This document shows, one piece after another, positions 5,288 through 6,351 of a stretch of DNA of 6,351 nucleotides (the stretch's first letter is position 1; every line of letters starts with the position of its first letter). The notes under the pieces were generated by a model. It saw only the letters and a program-made list of their open reading frames with translations, was not told where the DNA came from and did not search any database. The stretch is from a bacterium. Its GTDB lineage: Bacteria; Vulcanimicrobiota; Xenobia; Xenobiales; Xenobiaceae. The stretch is from the NCBI GenBank assembly GCA_017444165.1, contig JAFSXH010000288.1, forward strand, positions 1 through 6,351, read 5' to 3'. The translations under genes were made by a program, and so were the position numbers.

Positions 5288-6334
5288 ATGGCTGAAGATA
5301 ATAAGATTGAAGAGGAATATCTAGAGTTTGAACCTTACGTAGAACAGCAACTAAATTTAGTAAGTGCTTGGGAAGAGGTAGACAGACTAGAGACGACCGC
5401 CGAGGCTTTTCGTGAATGTCGCGATGGCATGAAAGAGCTGTCTTACAATCTTGAAAGCCTAGAGAAATTGAGTAGCACCTGTCAGAAATTACACGAAGAT
5501 TACGAACAACTTCTTCAAAAGGAACTCTCCCTACAAAACCGCTTGACTGCTTGTCAGGAAAATTTACAGAAGATTGAAGCAGAATTAGCTGAAGAGATAG
5601 AGGAGCCAACTTTAAAGAGTACAGGAGCGGGTATAAACTTCACTATAATTCTTTTAATAGGCGTTTTAATTGCTTTAGTCGCTCAAGCTCTCCCCTGGTC
5701 GTGGCTCGCCGCCTCTATAATAGTCCTAATAGGTTGGTCAATCATCCTCTTCCGTTTCTTAGCTCAGAAAAAAGTTTACACCAATTACTGCGGCCGCAAG
5801 GCAGAACTTTCACCTAAAAAACGTTCCCTCAACGAAGAACAGAACGAACTCTGCCAAACACAAGAAACTAACAACTTAAAATTAAAAGAGACGATCTTAA
5901 ATTACAAAAAACAACGCAACGATTACCTCAACCTCATCGCCCCCACTTACGATATCATAGAAAAGTGTCGCAACTGCTTCTCTGATCTCTATACAGGCAA
6001 CGTCCAAAGCGAAGACGGCCGCATAGAGAGCGGAGTTTTAAAACTCTTCCAATACGATGCCTGCTACCGCATGTTTAAACTGTTTATAAAAAAATACCAA
6101 TCTATGGAAGAGCGCGTCAACAATTCTAAATCAGAAAAAGCCCGCCAAGGCATGGCTAAACTCTCTCCCCGTGTAGATACAGTGCGCCAACGCTTTGAAA
6201 AAGCTGAACAAATTCTAAAGGATATAGATACAGAAAAAGCCTGTAACGAAACAGATTCAATGCGCATAGAATTTAATTCACTATTCTCTGTGGTGAGCAA
6301 ATTCGAACAAAATTTGCCAGAACTAGACAACTAG
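5288..6334 (+). CDS. Coiled-coil protein with a central transmembrane hairpin, unknown function
   Basis: A 348-residue protein that I do not recognise. It begins with an acidic tail (1-20), followed by a long helical, heptad-like segment (about 22-106) rich in Leu, Glu and Gln. Two hydrophobic helices follow, at about 116-134 and 137-158, separated only by a short Pro-Trp turn (LPWSW). After these come a basic flank (FLAQKK), a second charged helical region (about 170-215), and a C-terminal helical part (about 255-345). A re-entrant or two-pass hairpin would put both coiled-coil arms on the same side, probably the cytoplasm, as no signal peptide is present and basic residues follow the second helix. 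C227 and C230 form a lone CxxC. It follows the propeller gene's terminator by about 35 bases, and no good promoter is visible. A possible next gene starts 11 bases after its stop, suggesting an operon to the right. Membrane scaffold or partner of a downstream protein are guesses. Confidence 0.85.
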   Translation: MAEDNKIEEEYLEFEPYVEQQLNLVSAWEEVDRLETTAEAFRECRDGMKELSYNLESLEKLSSTCQKLHEDYEQLLQKELSLQNRLTACQENLQKIEAELAEEIEEPTLKSTGAGINFTIILLIGVLIALVAQALPWSWLAASIIVLIGWSIILFRFLAQKKVYTNYCGRKAELSPKKRSLNEEQNELCQTQETNNLKLKETILNYKKQRNDYLNLIAPTYDIIEKCRNCFSDLYTGNVQSEDGRIESGVLKLFQYDACYRMFKLFIKKYQSMEERVNNSKSEKARQGMAKLSPRVDTVRQRFEKAEQILKDIDTEKACNETDSMRIEFNSLFSVVSKFEQNLPELDN

Positions 6335-6344
6335 GAATCATCTC

Positions 6345-6351
6345 ATGAATC
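6345..6351 (+). CDS. Possible start of the next gene (cut by right edge)
   Basis: ATGAATC at the very end is preceded, eight bases upstream, by AGGA, which overlaps the TAG stop of the coiled-coil gene. This stop/ribosome-binding-site overlap is common inside operons. Only two codons are visible, so nothing can be said of the product. Confidence 0.35.

Noticed and set aside
4752..5609. Minus-strand open frames opposite the propeller and coiled-coil genes
   Set aside because: No ribosome binding sites or recognisable domains; one runs across the terminator at 5219-5253 only outside its limits and all mirror real coding frames.

Overview
This 6.35-kb bacterial chromosomal window has moderately AT-rich composition and compact genes. 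It contains four complete protein genes, one gene cut by the left edge, and a probable start codon at the right edge. Two proteins carry clear Sec signal peptides and one is a coiled-coil membrane protein. No phylum can be assigned from the sequence alone. The phosphofructokinase is of the long type best known from eukaryotes, and cytosolic and membrane proteins are fairly cysteine-rich. That would fit an anaerobic, poorly studied bacterial lineage, but this is only inference.

Layout: positions 1-3775 are read on the minus strand. In transcription order they hold a secreted EF-hand protein (3775-2336), a hairpin terminator (about 2297-2256), phosphatidylserine synthase pssA (2219-1419) and 6-phosphofructokinase (1347 to beyond position 1). 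pssA and pfkA are 71 bases apart with no terminator between them, so they are probably co-transcribed. A 313-base divergent intergenic region (3776-4088) holds a strong sigma70-like promoter for the EF-hand gene, with a perfect 15-base palindrome over its -10 box. It also holds a degenerate copy of the terminator repeat and a hairpin in the presumed leader of the rightward gene. Positions 4089-6334 are read on the plus strand: a secreted protein with seven beta-propeller-like repeats (4089-5204), a terminator (5219-5253), a coiled-coil/transmembrane-hairpin protein (5288-6334) and a likely next start at 6345.

How the genes work together: pssA (phospholipid synthesis) and pfkA (glycolysis) are housekeeping functions that appear to share a transcript without an obvious pathway link. 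The two divergent exported proteins may act outside the cytoplasm, but nothing here proves they interact. Three copies of one palindromic, terminator-like sequence lie at 2262-2308, 3876-3922 and 5219-5253. Two of them bracket the EF-hand gene as 47-base direct repeats, 39 of 47 identical. I found no CRISPR array, insertion sequence, tRNA/rRNA gene or recognisable defence system. The most interesting items are the eukaryote-like phosphofructokinase, the repeated terminator family and the palindromic promoter.
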